Shown here one piece after another: positions 26,269-36,122 of a DNA stretch of 64,000 bases. The notes below the pieces were generated by a model, which worked only from the letters and a program-made list of their open reading frames with translations, searched no databases and had not been told where the DNA came from. Both the position numbers and the translations under genes were made by a program. Origin of the DNA: Synechococcus sp. C9 (GTDB taxonomy: Bacteria; Cyanobacteriota; Cyanobacteriia; Gloeomargaritales; Gloeomargaritaceae); the NCBI RefSeq assembly GCF_022984075.1, contig NZ_JALAAD010000001.1:2554501-2618500 (forward strand), written 5' to 3'. Within the stretch, counting starts at the first letter, position 1. Every line of letters begins with the position of its first letter.

Positions 26269-26329
26269 AAATCCTAGAAATTCATTTACAAAATGCTCAT
26301 TTTCGGTTGGAAAAAATCCAGGCAACCCC

Positions 26330-26443
26330 TATAGCAATCCTATTTGATTAACCAACAAAAATTTTCCAGAACCAAGGACGGGGAGTGGTGCCCCTGCGAC
26401 CCCTATGCCATTTTCATTTAGGATGGCAATAAGGATTGTTATA
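26330..26443. repeat. Dispersed TIR element, family A
   Basis: Left end TATAGCAATCCTATTTGATT; right end AAGGATTGTTATA. Core CCAGAACCAAGGACGGGG and GGTGCCCCTGCGACCCC. About 114 bp, fills most of the gap between the DUF1614 gene and the convergent oxidoreductase fusion gene. Confidence 0.75.
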
Positions 26444-26471
26444 GAAATTCCCTAGAAACCCCAAGGTGCGA

Positions 26472-27644
26472 TTATTTTCCCGTACTCTGTTCAGCCTGGG
26501 TGTGGTGCTGGTTGAGAATCACCATCTGGGAATAATCGTTTTGAACCTTTTGTTCATAGGTACGGCGAGCTTGAGCCTCCTCCTCCCCGTAGAAAAACGC
26601 CAGCAGGACAAACCGTCGCCCGGACAATATATCCGTCGCCTCATGCAACAAGGAGCAATTGAACACCACCGCCGAACCCGTGCCCGGTCGGTAGCGATAG
26701 GGACCGTATTCAGGGAACCGGAGGTAGCCCCCCTCGTACTCTTCGGTGTTGAGATTAATGGACATGGCAAAGCGTCGGTGCGCCGTCCCGCCAGTCGTGT
26801 TGTCCCGGTGCGCCCGAAAAAACCCCCCTGTCGTCGCATCGTAACAGGCGATTTTGTAATCTTCCCGGCGGGTGGCTTTGTAGCTAAATGCCTTTTCAAT
26901 CTCTGGAAATACAATCCGTCGAATGGGACGATCAATCGCCCGTTTCAGCTCCTCATCCTGGACAAAGTGATCCTGGCGAATTTTGAAGGAGTGGTCAATG
27001 TAGCCCACGGTTCTTTCCCCAGCCCGCTTCATGAACCCGGAATCCGTGTGCCCGCGGGTTTCCCAAATGTGGATCAGATAGCGGCAAAACTCCCGTGAAA
27101 ATACGTTGGGAATCAGCAAAACCGGGGCTTGCATGGGCACATCAATATCCGGTTGGGGCGGAAACTGCTCCCGCAATACGGTCAAAATCGGGGCGAAAGG
27201 CGCATCGTTGGCTAAAATCCAAGCCTGCACCACCCGCAAATTGCGATCCAACAACACCGCCACCCGCTGGTACACCGCTTGGGTCACACCGTCCGCTCCC
27301 ACCTGGGCACGACACACCCCATACAACTGGCTCACCCGCAACGCCTCATCCGCAACCACAGGAAATGTCCATCCCTCTTGCTGAGCCACTTCCTGCCGCA
27401 ACGCCAACGGGTCGGGACTGATGCTGACCACCTTGGCTCCCAACGCCTCAAATTCCGGCAAATGGGCTTGAATCTGGCGGCTAATTTCCCGGCAGGCTGG
27501 CAGGCGGTCGCTCGCATAAAATACCAACACCAGAGGCTTGCCCGCTTGATCTCGCAGAATGAAATCCTTGGTGCCGTTGCTGGGCAGACTAAATAAAGGA
27601 GCCGGTTCCCGGGGGGCAATCCCAGTCAAAACCACAGGTTCCAT
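26472..27644 (-). CDS. Fusion of peroxiredoxin-like domain and 2OG-Fe(II) oxygenase (prolyl 4-hydroxylase type)
   Basis: About 390 residues from ATG 27644 (MEPVVLTGIAPREP). Residues 1-165 are an AhpC/TSA-like thioredoxin fold with a possible peroxidatic Cys in LPACREIS and VVSISPDPLALRQE. Residues 185-380 are a P4H-type double-stranded beta-helix with the iron facial triad H-x-D in FRAHRDNT and the distal His in LLHEAT, plus the 2-oxoglutarate Arg in GRRFVLLAFF. Such fusions suggest peroxide-linked hydroxylation of a protein or small molecule. Substrate unknown. Monocistronic. Confidence 0.83.
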   Translation of the reverse strand: MEPVVLTGIAPREPAPLFSLPSNGTKDFILRDQAGKPLVLVFYASDRLPACREISRQIQAHLPEFEALGAKVVSISPDPLALRQEVAQQEGWTFPVVADEALRVSQLYGVCRAQVGADGVTQAVYQRVAVLLDRNLRVVQAWILANDAPFAPILTVLREQFPPQPDIDVPMQAPVLLIPNVFSREFCRYLIHIWETRGHTDSGFMKRAGERTVGYIDHSFKIRQDHFVQDEELKRAIDRPIRRIVFPEIEKAFSYKATRREDYKIACYDATTGGFFRAHRDNTTGGTAHRRFAMSINLNTEEYEGGYLRFPEYGPYRYRPGTGSAVVFNCSLLHEATDILSGRRFVLLAFFYGEEEAQARRTYEQKVQNDYSQMVILNQHHTQAEQSTGK

Positions 27645-28043
27645 AGGCAATCTCCAACCACGACAGCGGGTAAACCCTTTACAGCCGCCAAGGTCATATC
27701 GAAAGCCTTTCCAGAGCAGGCGGCAGGGAGGTAACCCCAATCAACAGAATGCGATTAGCAAACCTTATGCAGGTTCATCGTAACAAATTCTGGCGGATTA
27801 GCCAACCCTGACCGGGGCGATCCCAGCGGTTAATGGCGGTTTGGACAACGGTTAACCAAGCCTTCGCCTATATGCAAAGTCCCCAGTAAACCCAATTAAG
27901 CAACCAGTTGTCAACGGGCGGCGGGGGGTCGCCAAGGAATATTTGCATAAGCATATATACTCAAATTGCATCCTGGAACACTGTTTCTGAGACCAGCTAT
28001 GATTAACTGAAGATTAAATTTTCGTGAGCAGACTGACGGGGAC
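27645..28043. other. Intergenic region, no gene seen
   Basis: This 399-bp gap is the divergent regulatory region between the oxygenase fusion and cphB. I see no convincing open reading frame, RNA or dispersed element; the part next to cphB is AT-rich (CATATATACTC, GATTAAATTTTC), as expected for promoters. I could not identify an NtcA site with confidence. Confidence 0.5.
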
Positions 28044-28865
28044 ATGGAGCAAGCCTCAACCTTAGTGATTGGTGGTGCGGAGGACAAGGTCAACGGGTTA
28101 GAAATTTTGCAAACCTTTTGGCGGCGGGCGGGGGGGGAGGATGCCCGGTTGGGAATTATCCCGGCGGCTTCGGGGGAACCGGCGATCATCGGTGGTATTT
28201 ACCAGCGGTTGTTTGAAAATTTGGGATGCAAGTCGGTGCAGGTCTTGGATGTGCGGGAGCGGGAACAGAGCGAAGACCCGCATTGGTTAACCCGGTTGCG
28301 GGATATGACGGGGATTTTTTTGACCGGGGGGGATCAACTGCGCTTGGCGACCCTGTTGGCGGATTCCCCCCTGTTGGATGCCTTACACTTTTATCGGGAA
28401 CGGGGCACCCTGACCTTGGCGGGGACGAGTGCCGGGGCGGCGGCGATGGGGTATCACATGATTGCCGGGGGCGGGAATGGGGAATGTCCTCATCCGGCGT
28501 TGGTGAATATGGCGGGGGGATTGGGGTTTTTGCCGGGGGTGATTGTGGATCAGCATTTTCACAATCGCAATCGGGTGGCACGGTTATTTAGTGCGGTGGT
28601 GATGCACCCGGAATGTTTGGGGATTGGGGTGGATGAGGATACCTGTGCCGTGTTTGAACCGACGGGGGAATTGCAGGTGGTGGGACGGGGGACGGTGATG
28701 ATCCTGGATGCGGGGGAGGCATCCTATTTTTGTGAACCTCAACCCCACAGTACCACCCCGATCAGCGCCCACAATTTGCGGGTACATCTCCTGCGGCGGG
28801 GGGACCGGTTTGATGTGGAACGTCGGCGGGTTCTGCCCCCGGTGTTACGCCATTGTCCTGTTTGA
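28044..28865 (+). CDS. cphB: Cyanophycinase
   Basis: A 273-residue serine peptidase of family S51. The nucleophile elbow GTSAGA has Ser129; upstream IFLTGGDQLR and the downstream Gln/His-rich segment VDQHFHNRNR complete the active-site region. It degrades cyanophycin (multi-L-arginyl-poly-L-aspartate) to beta-Asp-Arg dipeptides in the cytosol. The gene directly precedes cphA with an 10-bp gap, the classic cphBA operon. An isoaspartyl peptidase able to split the released dipeptide is encoded at 62801-63733. Confidence 0.96.
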   Translation: MEQASTLVIGGAEDKVNGLEILQTFWRRAGGEDARLGIIPAASGEPAIIGGIYQRLFENLGCKSVQVLDVREREQSEDPHWLTRLRDMTGIFLTGGDQLRLATLLADSPLLDALHFYRERGTLTLAGTSAGAAAMGYHMIAGGGNGECPHPALVNMAGGLGFLPGVIVDQHFHNRNRVARLFSAVVMHPECLGIGVDEDTCAVFEPTGELQVVGRGTVMILDAGEASYFCEPQPHSTTPISAHNLRVHLLRRGDRFDVERRRVLPPVLRHCPV

Positions 28866-28875
28866 GGAACCTGGG

Positions 28876-31509
28876 GTGGAGATTTTACGCATCTTGACCT
28901 TGACTGGGCCGAACTACTGGAGTGTGGAACGCCCGCATTTGATTGTCCTGCGCTTGGATTTGGGGGCATGGGCGGGGGTCAATACGGTGGAGATACCGGG
29001 GTTCCATGGCCGGTTGACCCGATTACTGCCGGGGCTGGAGTCCCACTATTGCATTCCGGGGCACTGGGGCGGTTTTTTGGAGGAGGTGGCGCAGGGCACG
29101 TCTTTAGCCCATGTGGTGGAGCATATTGCCCTGGAGTTGCAGTACATCGCCGGGATGGATGTGAGTTTTAGCCGCACCCATTGGACGAGTACGGCGGGGG
29201 TGGCACTGGTGGTGTTTGAATATGAACAGGCGGAGGCGGGACGGTTGGCGGGACGGGCGGCGGTGCGGTTGGTCAAAACCCTGGCGCAGGGGGAGGATTA
29301 TCCCCTGGAGGAGTTGATCGCCGATTTGGGAGAATTGCGGCAGATGCGGGCGGAGGCGGCCCTGGGCCCCAGTACGGAAGCGATTGTACGGGAGTGTGAA
29401 CGGCGGGGGATTCCCTGGCAGGAGCGGGCGTTGGGGATGATCCAGTTTGGCTATGGCTGTTACCAACGGCGGATTCAGGCGACCCAGACGGACCGCACCA
29501 GCATTCTGGGGGTGGAGTTGGCGGGGGATAAGGAGGGCACCAAACGGATGCTGGCGGAGGCGGGGATTCCCATTCCCCGGGGCACGGTGATCCGTCGGGA
29601 GGAGGATTTAGTATCGGCGATCCAGACGGTGGGGGGCTATCCAGTGGTGCTGAAGCCCTTGGATGGGAATCATGGCCGGGGGATTACCCTGGATATTCAC
29701 ACCCTGGAGCAGGCGCAGGTGGCCTACGATTTGGCGATGGCGGCATCCCGGGCGGGGCGGGTGATTGTGGAGCGGTTTCACCGGGGGCATGACCATCGGA
29801 TTTTGGTGGTGAATGGGCAAGTGGTGGCGGTGGCGCAACGGGTGCCTGCCCATGTGACGGGAGATGGGAATCATACCATTGCCGAGTTGGTGGCGCAGGT
29901 GAATCGGGACCCGCAACGGGGGGATGGGCATGACAATGTATTGACTAAAATTATTTGGGATGAAACGACGGAAAGTGTTTTGTCCCAACAGGGCTACCAG
30001 CCGGGGACGGTGTTGCGCCGGGGGGAGGTGGCCTATCTGAAACGCACGGCGAATTTGAGTACGGGGGGCACGGCAGTAGATTGTACCGATGAAATTCACC
30101 CGGAGAATGCCTGGTTGGCGGTGCGGGCGGCGGCGGCGGTGGGGCTGGATATTGCCGGGATTGATGTGGTAACGACGGATATTCGCCAACCCCTGCGGCG
30201 GACGGATGGGGTGGTGGTGGAGGTGAATGCTGCGCCCGGGTTTCGGATGCACTATCGCCCCAGCGAAGGTTTGGCTCGGAATGTGGCCGCACCAGTGGTG
30301 GATGCCCTCTTTCCGCCGGGGGTGCCCCACCGGGTGCCCATCATTGCCATTACCGGTACCAACGGCAAAACCACGACCACTCGGTTGACGGCGCATCTGG
30401 TCAAGCAGATGGGAAAGGTGGTGGGATTTACCACGACCGATGGGACGTATGTGGGGGAGCATCTGGTGGAGCCGGGGGACAATACGGGGCCGCAGAGTGC
30501 CCGGTTGGTCTTGAACGACCCCCTGGTGGAGGTGGCGGTGTTGGAGAGTGCCCGGGGGGGGATTTTGCGCTCGGGGTTGGCGTTTCGGGAATGTGATGTG
30601 GGGGTGGTGTTGAACGTGGCGGCCGACCATTTGGGCAGTTACGACATTGACACCCTGGAGGAGATGGCGAAGGTAAAAGGGGTGGTTGCTGAGGTGGTGC
30701 GTCCGGGGGGCACGGTGGTGTTGAATGCGGACGATGAGCGAGTGGCACCGATGGCTGAGCGTTCCCGGGGGCGGGCGGCCTATTTTTCCCTGCGGGCGGA
30801 TCACCCTTTGATTGCCTCCCATCGGCGGCGGGGGGGCTTGGCGGCGGTGTACGACCAGGGGGATTTGTGGCTCTACCAGGGGGAATGGACCTTACGCATC
30901 CTGCGGGCGGCGGAGGTGCCCTTGACCCTGGGGGGGCGGGTGCCGTTTATGATTGCCAATGCCTTGGCGGCGAGCTTGGCGGCGTTTGCCCTGGGGGTGA
31001 CCTTGGACCAGATTCGCCAGGGGTTACGCAGTTTTACCGCTTCGGCGCACCAGACCCCGGGGCGGATGAATTTGCTGTCCGTCGGGGCGTTTCATGTGCT
31101 GGTGGATTATGCCCACAACCCGCATGGGTACGCAGCGGTGGCGGATTTTGTCCGTTCCTGGCATGAGGGCTTACGCATCGGGGTGATTGGCGGCCCTGGG
31201 GACCGGCGGGACGAGGATTTGGTCGAGTTGGGGGCGATTGCCGGGCGGGTGTTTGACTGGGTGATTATCAAAGAGGATGACGACCGGCGGGGACGGGATT
31301 TGGGGGAAGTTGCGGAACTGATCCGGGCGGGGTTGACCCAGGTGGGGAGTGCCTGTCGCTGGGAAATGGTCTTGGATGAAACCACGGCGATTCGCACCGC
31401 CTTGAGCAAGGCACCGGCGGGGAGCTTGGTGGTGATATTCCCCGAAAAGGTGCAACGGGCGTTAGAATTGATTCGTGCCGATGGTCATGGGTTGCCCGCC
31501 CAACCATGA
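28876..31509 (+). CDS. cphA: Cyanophycin synthetase
   Basis: I place the start at GTG 28876 (MEILRILTLTGPNYW), preceded by GAGGA, giving 877 residues, the usual cyanobacterial size; longer frames run into cphB. Three regions are visible: an N-domain (GPNYWSVERPHLIVLRLDL), an ATP-grasp G-domain (GYPVVLKPLDGNHGRG, EVNAAPGFRMH) that adds Asp to the backbone, and a Mur-ligase-like M-domain with P-loop ITGTNGKTTT that adds Arg. It polymerises the nitrogen reserve cyanophycin. The stop overlaps polA (ATGA). Confidence 0.96.
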   Translation: MEILRILTLTGPNYWSVERPHLIVLRLDLGAWAGVNTVEIPGFHGRLTRLLPGLESHYCIPGHWGGFLEEVAQGTSLAHVVEHIALELQYIAGMDVSFSRTHWTSTAGVALVVFEYEQAEAGRLAGRAAVRLVKTLAQGEDYPLEELIADLGELRQMRAEAALGPSTEAIVRECERRGIPWQERALGMIQFGYGCYQRRIQATQTDRTSILGVELAGDKEGTKRMLAEAGIPIPRGTVIRREEDLVSAIQTVGGYPVVLKPLDGNHGRGITLDIHTLEQAQVAYDLAMAASRAGRVIVERFHRGHDHRILVVNGQVVAVAQRVPAHVTGDGNHTIAELVAQVNRDPQRGDGHDNVLTKIIWDETTESVLSQQGYQPGTVLRRGEVAYLKRTANLSTGGTAVDCTDEIHPENAWLAVRAAAAVGLDIAGIDVVTTDIRQPLRRTDGVVVEVNAAPGFRMHYRPSEGLARNVAAPVVDALFPPGVPHRVPIIAITGTNGKTTTTRLTAHLVKQMGKVVGFTTTDGTYVGEHLVEPGDNTGPQSARLVLNDPLVEVAVLESARGGILRSGLAFRECDVGVVLNVAADHLGSYDIDTLEEMAKVKGVVAEVVRPGGTVVLNADDERVAPMAERSRGRAAYFSLRADHPLIASHRRRGGLAAVYDQGDLWLYQGEWTLRILRAAEVPLTLGGRVPFMIANALAASLAAFALGVTLDQIRQGLRSFTASAHQTPGRMNLLSVGAFHVLVDYAHNPHGYAAVADFVRSWHEGLRIGVIGGPGDRRDEDLVELGAIAGRVFDWVIIKEDDDRRGRDLGEVAELIRAGLTQVGSACRWEMVLDETTAIRTALSKAPAGSLVVIFPEKVQRALELIRADGHGLPAQP

Positions 31510-34325
31510 ATTCCCCCCAAATACTCTTAGTTGACGGTCATTCCCTGGCATTTCGTGCCTACTATGCGTTTGCCAAGGGACGAGACGGGGGACTGCGTAC
31601 CAAAACCGGCATTCCTACCAGCATTACCTACGGGTTTTTGAAGGCGGTTTTAGAAGTATTAAATCAGCAAAATTTTACCCATCTTGCCGTGGCATTTGAC
31701 CGGGGCGAACCCACATTTCGCCATGCGGTGGATGCGGATTACAAAGCGGGGCGGGTGGAAACACCAGCGGATTTTCAGGTGGATATGCAGAATTTGCAAG
31801 CCCTACTCACCGCTCTGAATATCCCGATTGTAACTGCGCCTGGTTACGAAGCGGATGATATATTGGGTACGCTGGCAAAACACGCCGCCGAAGCCGGATT
31901 TATGGTGAAAATTCTCTCCGGGGATCAGGATTTATTTCAGTTGGTGAATGAGCGGGTAAAAATTTTGCATTTGAGTAACCAAACCAGCCGCCCAGTGGAA
32001 TTTGCCCAGGAACAGGTGGTGGAAAAATTGGGAATCACACCGGCGCAAATTGTGGACTACAAAGCCCTGTGTGGGGACAGTTCGGATAACATTCCCGGCG
32101 TGCGCGGCATAGGGGCAAAAACCGCTGTGGCATTGCTGAAACAATATCAGAATTTGGATGAACTCTACGCCCATTTAGACCAGTTACCCAAAGCCCAAAA
32201 ACAAAAACTCATCGAAGGGAAAAATGATGCCTACCATTCGCAATTTATGGCGAGGATTCATCAGGATGTACCCCTAGACATTACCTGGTCAGAATGCCAA
32301 TTGGTGGGATTTGATATATTAGGCGTGATGCCCCTATTAGAAACCCTAGAGTTACAAGTATTTCAACGGCAAATTGACCAACTTTATACCCGGCTTGGGG
32401 GTGTTTCCCAGTTAGAAATGGATGGGGACTTATCCTTTTTTACGGCGGCGGATACGGCACAAAAGCAATCCATTGATCTGCCATTCCAAGTGCAAATTAT
32501 CACCGATTTATCCCAACTAGAGCAACTGGTACATTCCCTCAAAAATCGCACGGAAACCCCCGTCGCTTGGGATACGGAAACGACTGCGCTTGACCCAAGA
32601 GATGCTCAATTGGTGGGGATTGGATGTTGTTGGGGTAAAGAACAGGTCGCCTATATTCCGGTCGGGCATCGGCAGGGGTCACAATTACCTTTAGATGTGG
32701 TTTTAGCCCATTTGAAACCGATTTTAGAAAATCCTGATGCCCCCAAAGTCTTGCAAAATGCCAAATTTGACCGCAATATTTTCCTGGTACAGGGAATCGC
32801 CCTCCAGGGGGTGGTTTTTGATACCCTTCTTGCCAGTTATGTACTCGACCCGGAAGGAAGTCATAAATTAGCGGATTTGGGCGAAAAATATCTGGGGATC
32901 ACCTCCCAATCCTATCAGGATTTAGTCCCCAAGGGGCAGACGATGGCGGATGTGGCGATTCCATTGGTTGCCAACTATTGTGGGATGGATGCTTATCTAA
33001 CCTTTCAGTTAATGGGCATCCTCAAAAATGAACTGGCAAAAATTCCTGAGCTGGAACGGGTTTTTACGGAAATTGAACTGCCTTTAGAGCCAGTTTTAGC
33101 CGCTATGGAATATCGGGGCATCACCCTGGATTTAGATTTCTTAAAACAGCTTTCTAAGGAATTTGACCAAGCCCTCCAGCACATTGAATCCCAAGCCCAT
33201 GCGTTAGTGGGTCAACCTATTAACTTAAATTCTCCCAAACAGTTAGGGGTGCTTCTATTTGAAACCTTGGGGCTAGACAAAAAAAAGACCCGCAAGACCC
33301 AATCGGGTTACGCTACAGATGCGGCTACTTTGGAAAAACTTAAGGGGGAACATCCGGTCATTGATTTAATTTTGGAACATCGTACCTTAGCCAAACTCAA
33401 ATCTACCTATGTAGATGCTTTAGCCGGATTGTGCCGACCAGATACAGGGCGAGTCCATACGGATTTCAACCAAACGGTTGCCGCTACCGGTCGTTTATCG
33501 TCCTCTAATCCCAACTTACAAAACATTCCTATTCGCACGGAAATTGGCAGACAAATTCGGCGAGCATTTATTCCCCAATCCGATTGGCTTTTGGTTTCAG
33601 CGGATTACTCCCAAATTGAACTGCGAATTTTAGCCCATTTGAGCCAAGAACCGGTACTGATTACCGCTTTTCAACGGCAGGATGACATTCACCGACTGAC
33701 TGCCCAATTACTCCTCGAAAAAGAAGAGATTACCCCGGATGAACGGCGGCTCGCTAAAATTATCAACTATGGGGTGATTTATGGCATGGGACCTCAGCGT
33801 TTTATGCGGGAAGCGGGGGTTTCATTTGCTGAAGCGAAAGCATTTATTGAGCGATTTAATCAACGTTATCCCGCCGTATTTGATTACTTACAAAATACAG
33901 AACGCCAGGCAATTGTCCAGGGTTATGTGGCAACCATCACCGGGCGGCGCAGGTATTTCCGGTTTACCAGTCCCTTACTGCAACAATTGCGGGGTAAAAC
34001 ATTAACCGAAGTGGATTGGGAAACGGTACAAAAACGCTTAAATCCTGTGGATGCGGGTTTATTACGAGCGGCGGCCAATGCACCCATTCAAGGTTCTAGT
34101 GCGGATATTATTAAAATCGCTATGATTCGCATCCATCAATTATTAGCTAACTATCAAGCCCATTTACTTTTACAAGTTCACGATGAATTAGTATTTGAAA
34201 TCCCCCCGTCTGAATGGCCGGAATTAGAGCCACAAATCAAACAAATTATGTCCCAAGCGATGACTTTAGCTGTCCCTTTAGAAGTAGATATTCATGCCGG
34301 TTCTAATTGGCAAGAAGCTAAGTAG
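31506..34325 (+). CDS. polA: DNA polymerase I
   Basis: A 939-residue, full-length family A polymerase. Order: 5'-3' nuclease domain (LVDGHSLAFRAYYAF, YEADDILGTLA, LCGDSSDNIPG), a 3'-5' exonuclease domain with intact acidic residues (VAWDTETTALD, QNAKFDRNIF), and the polymerase with motif A SADYSQIELR, the O-helix RRLAKIINYGVIYGMG and motif C LLQVHDELVFE. It serves repair and Okazaki-fragment processing. Its ATG overlaps the cphA stop by 4 bp, so polA is the third gene of the cphB-cphA operon, an unexpected linkage. Confidence 0.97.
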   Translation: MNSPQILLVDGHSLAFRAYYAFAKGRDGGLRTKTGIPTSITYGFLKAVLEVLNQQNFTHLAVAFDRGEPTFRHAVDADYKAGRVETPADFQVDMQNLQALLTALNIPIVTAPGYEADDILGTLAKHAAEAGFMVKILSGDQDLFQLVNERVKILHLSNQTSRPVEFAQEQVVEKLGITPAQIVDYKALCGDSSDNIPGVRGIGAKTAVALLKQYQNLDELYAHLDQLPKAQKQKLIEGKNDAYHSQFMARIHQDVPLDITWSECQLVGFDILGVMPLLETLELQVFQRQIDQLYTRLGGVSQLEMDGDLSFFTAADTAQKQSIDLPFQVQIITDLSQLEQLVHSLKNRTETPVAWDTETTALDPRDAQLVGIGCCWGKEQVAYIPVGHRQGSQLPLDVVLAHLKPILENPDAPKVLQNAKFDRNIFLVQGIALQGVVFDTLLASYVLDPEGSHKLADLGEKYLGITSQSYQDLVPKGQTMADVAIPLVANYCGMDAYLTFQLMGILKNELAKIPELERVFTEIELPLEPVLAAMEYRGITLDLDFLKQLSKEFDQALQHIESQAHALVGQPINLNSPKQLGVLLFETLGLDKKKTRKTQSGYATDAATLEKLKGEHPVIDLILEHRTLAKLKSTYVDALAGLCRPDTGRVHTDFNQTVAATGRLSSSNPNLQNIPIRTEIGRQIRRAFIPQSDWLLVSADYSQIELRILAHLSQEPVLITAFQRQDDIHRLTAQLLLEKEEITPDERRLAKIINYGVIYGMGPQRFMREAGVSFAEAKAFIERFNQRYPAVFDYLQNTERQAIVQGYVATITGRRRYFRFTSPLLQQLRGKTLTEVDWETVQKRLNPVDAGLLRAAANAPIQGSSADIIKIAMIRIHQLLANYQAHLLLQVHDELVFEIPPSEWPELEPQIKQIMSQAMTLAVPLEVDIHAGSNWQEAK

Positions 34326-34387
34326 GATCATCTAAGTACAGCCCCTTCAGGAATTCAGGTAGTGCTCTCTTTGTAATGCTCAAGAAA

Positions 34388-34509
34388 TATAGCAATCCTA
34401 AATGAGAATGGAACAGGGGTCGTAGGGGCACCGCCCCCGTCTTGGGTTCTGGAAACTTTGTGTATGCCTACGGCACGCAAGCTAATGTAAATCAAGTAGG
34501 ATTGCTATA
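34388..34509. repeat. Dispersed TIR element, family A (best-preserved copy)
   Basis: Left TATAGCAATCCTAAATGAG; right end read on the opposite strand TATAGCAATCCTACTTGATT. Thus a perfect 12-bp inverted repeat TATAGCAATCCT bounds 122 bp. Core: GGGTCGTAGGGGCACCGCCCCCG then CTTGGGTTCTGG and TATGCCTACGGCACGCAAGC. No coding capacity. The remainder of the gap 34326-34668 shows no gene. Confidence 0.82.
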
Positions 34510-34668
34510 TACAGTCTATTTGTCAATTAAAGGATACAAAAAGCCTTGATAATTCTAAAACTTCAGCATGATTGACCTACGGCAAGTGGGGTTCAACTGT
34601 ATCCCATAACTACTTAAAAGACTGTATTGTAATAATAAACAATTACTTGGATAGCACTACCGAATAGG

Positions 34669-34896
34669 CTAGTTCAGTAATTGTCGAGGCACAAAAAATT
34701 CTCGGGGTAAAAGGACAGGCTTTGCTGAAAAAATCAACGTCGTGTGATAAGTGTCCGAGTTGACCGCCACCCCCAACAACGGTTTACCCAAGTGTTTCCC
34801 CCCCTGGTGATAATCTCGGTAAACATTGCGAGCCGCTCGTAATGCTTCCGGTTCCAATAATACGGGCGGGGCAGTGTGTTCCGGCGTAGGAGACAT
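34669..34896 (-). CDS. Small conserved hypothetical protein
   Basis: A 75-residue protein with a conserved-looking middle (AARNVYRDYHQGGKHLGKPLLGV) and C-terminus LPREFFVPRQLLN. No signal peptide, membrane segment or known domain. It lies 84 bp downstream of leuB on the same strand but with its own AT-poor leader, so co-transcription is possible. I recognise the style of a short cyanobacterial protein of unknown function but can name no family. Confidence 0.6.
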   Translation of the reverse strand: MSPTPEHTAPPVLLEPEALRAARNVYRDYHQGGKHLGKPLLGVAVNSDTYHTTLIFSAKPVLLPREFFVPRQLLN

Positions 34897-34979
34897 GGGG
34901 CAGCTTGGGGCAGGGAATAGTTCTAGTTTAGCCTGCGGGACAAATTCCGGGCTAAGGATTTGTTAAATTTCCGTAAATG

Positions 34980-36074
34980 TTAGGGTAATGATGCTAAAGC
35001 CGCCGCCACCTGTACCCCCATCCCCCGACAACCCACCCGTTGCGTCCCCTCCGTGTAAATATCCCCCGTCCGGTAGCCCTCACGCAAGACCTGAGCGACT
35101 GCCGTTTCCAGGGCTGAGGCCGCCTGGGCTTCCCCCAAACCGTAGCGCAGTAACATAGCGGCACTGAGAATTTGCGCCAAGGGGTTGGCCACGTCCTGCC
35201 CGGCAATATCTGGCGCTGAGCCATGCACGGGTTCAAACACCCCCGGCCCCCCCGCCCCCAAACTCGCCGAGGGCAACATCCCGATACTGCCGGTCAACAT
35301 GGCCGCCTCATCGGAGAGAATATCCCCGAACAGATTGCCCGTCACGATCACGTCAAATTGTTGCGGCCAGCGAATCAACTGCATGGCGGCATTGTCCACG
35401 TACAAATGGGTCAAGGTCACCTCCGGGTACTCCGGGGCTAGGGCATTCACCCGTTGCCGCCATAGTTGAGACACCTCCAACACATTCGCCTTGTCCACCG
35501 AACATAGGTTTTTTCGACGTTTTTGTGCCGCCTCGAACGCCACTCGGGCAATCCGGTCAATTTCACTCGCCCGATAGGCCATCGTATTCACCCCCCGCAG
35601 TTCCCCGGTTTCGGTGCTAAAAATACCCTTGGGTTGCCCAAAATAAATGCCTCCGGTCAACTCCCGCACGACCAGTAAATCCACACCATTGATCACTTCC
35701 GGTTTTAGCGAAGAAGCCTGGAGCAATTCGGGAAACACCTTGGCGGGGCGCAAATTGGCAAATAACCCTAACCCAGAACGCAGTCCCAACAACGCCTGCT
35801 CAGGGCGCAAATGACTGGGCAGATCATCCCATTGAGGACCACCCACAGCACCTAATAAAACCCCATCACTTTGGCGGCACAATTCTAAAGTTTCCGGGGG
35901 CAACGGTTGACCGGTTTGGTCAATGGCAATCCCCCCGATTAATGCCTCAGAAAAACTAAAATCAATCCCATATTTTTGCCCTAACTTTTCTAAAATATCC
36001 ACCGTAACGGTCATAATTTCTGACCCAATCCCATCCCCCGGCAAAACGGCAATTTTGTAACTCCGATTGGTCAT
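34980..36074 (-). CDS. leuB: 3-isopropylmalate dehydrogenase
   Basis: A 364-residue NAD-dependent dehydrogenase of leucine biosynthesis. Motifs: [11 protein letters not shown] at the N-terminus, [30 protein letters not shown] (substrate-binding Glu/Leu/Tyr region), [13 protein letters not shown], and the cofactor segment [24 protein letters not shown] with an Asp-type NAD specificity. All catalytic residues appear intact. The gene stands 49 bp downstream of sdhA on the same strand, probably by readthrough, without leuC/leuD/leuA in the window. Confidence 0.96.
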   Translation of the reverse strand: MTNRSYKIAVLPGDGIGSEIMTVTVDILEKLGQKYGIDFSFSEALIGGIAIDQTGQPLPPETLELCRQSDGVLLGAVGGPQWDDLPSHLRPEQALLGLRSGLGLFANLRPAKVFPELLQASSLKPEVINGVDLLVVRELTGGIYFGQPKGIFSTETGELRGVNTMAYRASEIDRIARVAFEAAQKRRKNLCSVDKANVLEVSQLWRQRVNALAPEYPEVTLTHLYVDNAAMQLIRWPQQFDVIVTGNLFGDILSDEAAMLTGSIGMLPSASLGAGGPGVFEPVHGSAPDIAGQDVANPLAQILSAAMLLRYGLGEAQAASALETAVAQVLREGYRTGDIYTEGTQRVGCRGMGVQVAAALASLP

Positions 36075-36122
36075 CGTGGCATCGCCAACCCAGCAGAGGT
36101 ATCTTAACAGGAAATGGGCACC

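Noticed and set aside
28708-28875. Longer cphA start inside cphB
   Set aside because: The GTG at 28876 has a ribosome site and gives the standard MEILRILTL beginning; the extension is antisense-like filler.
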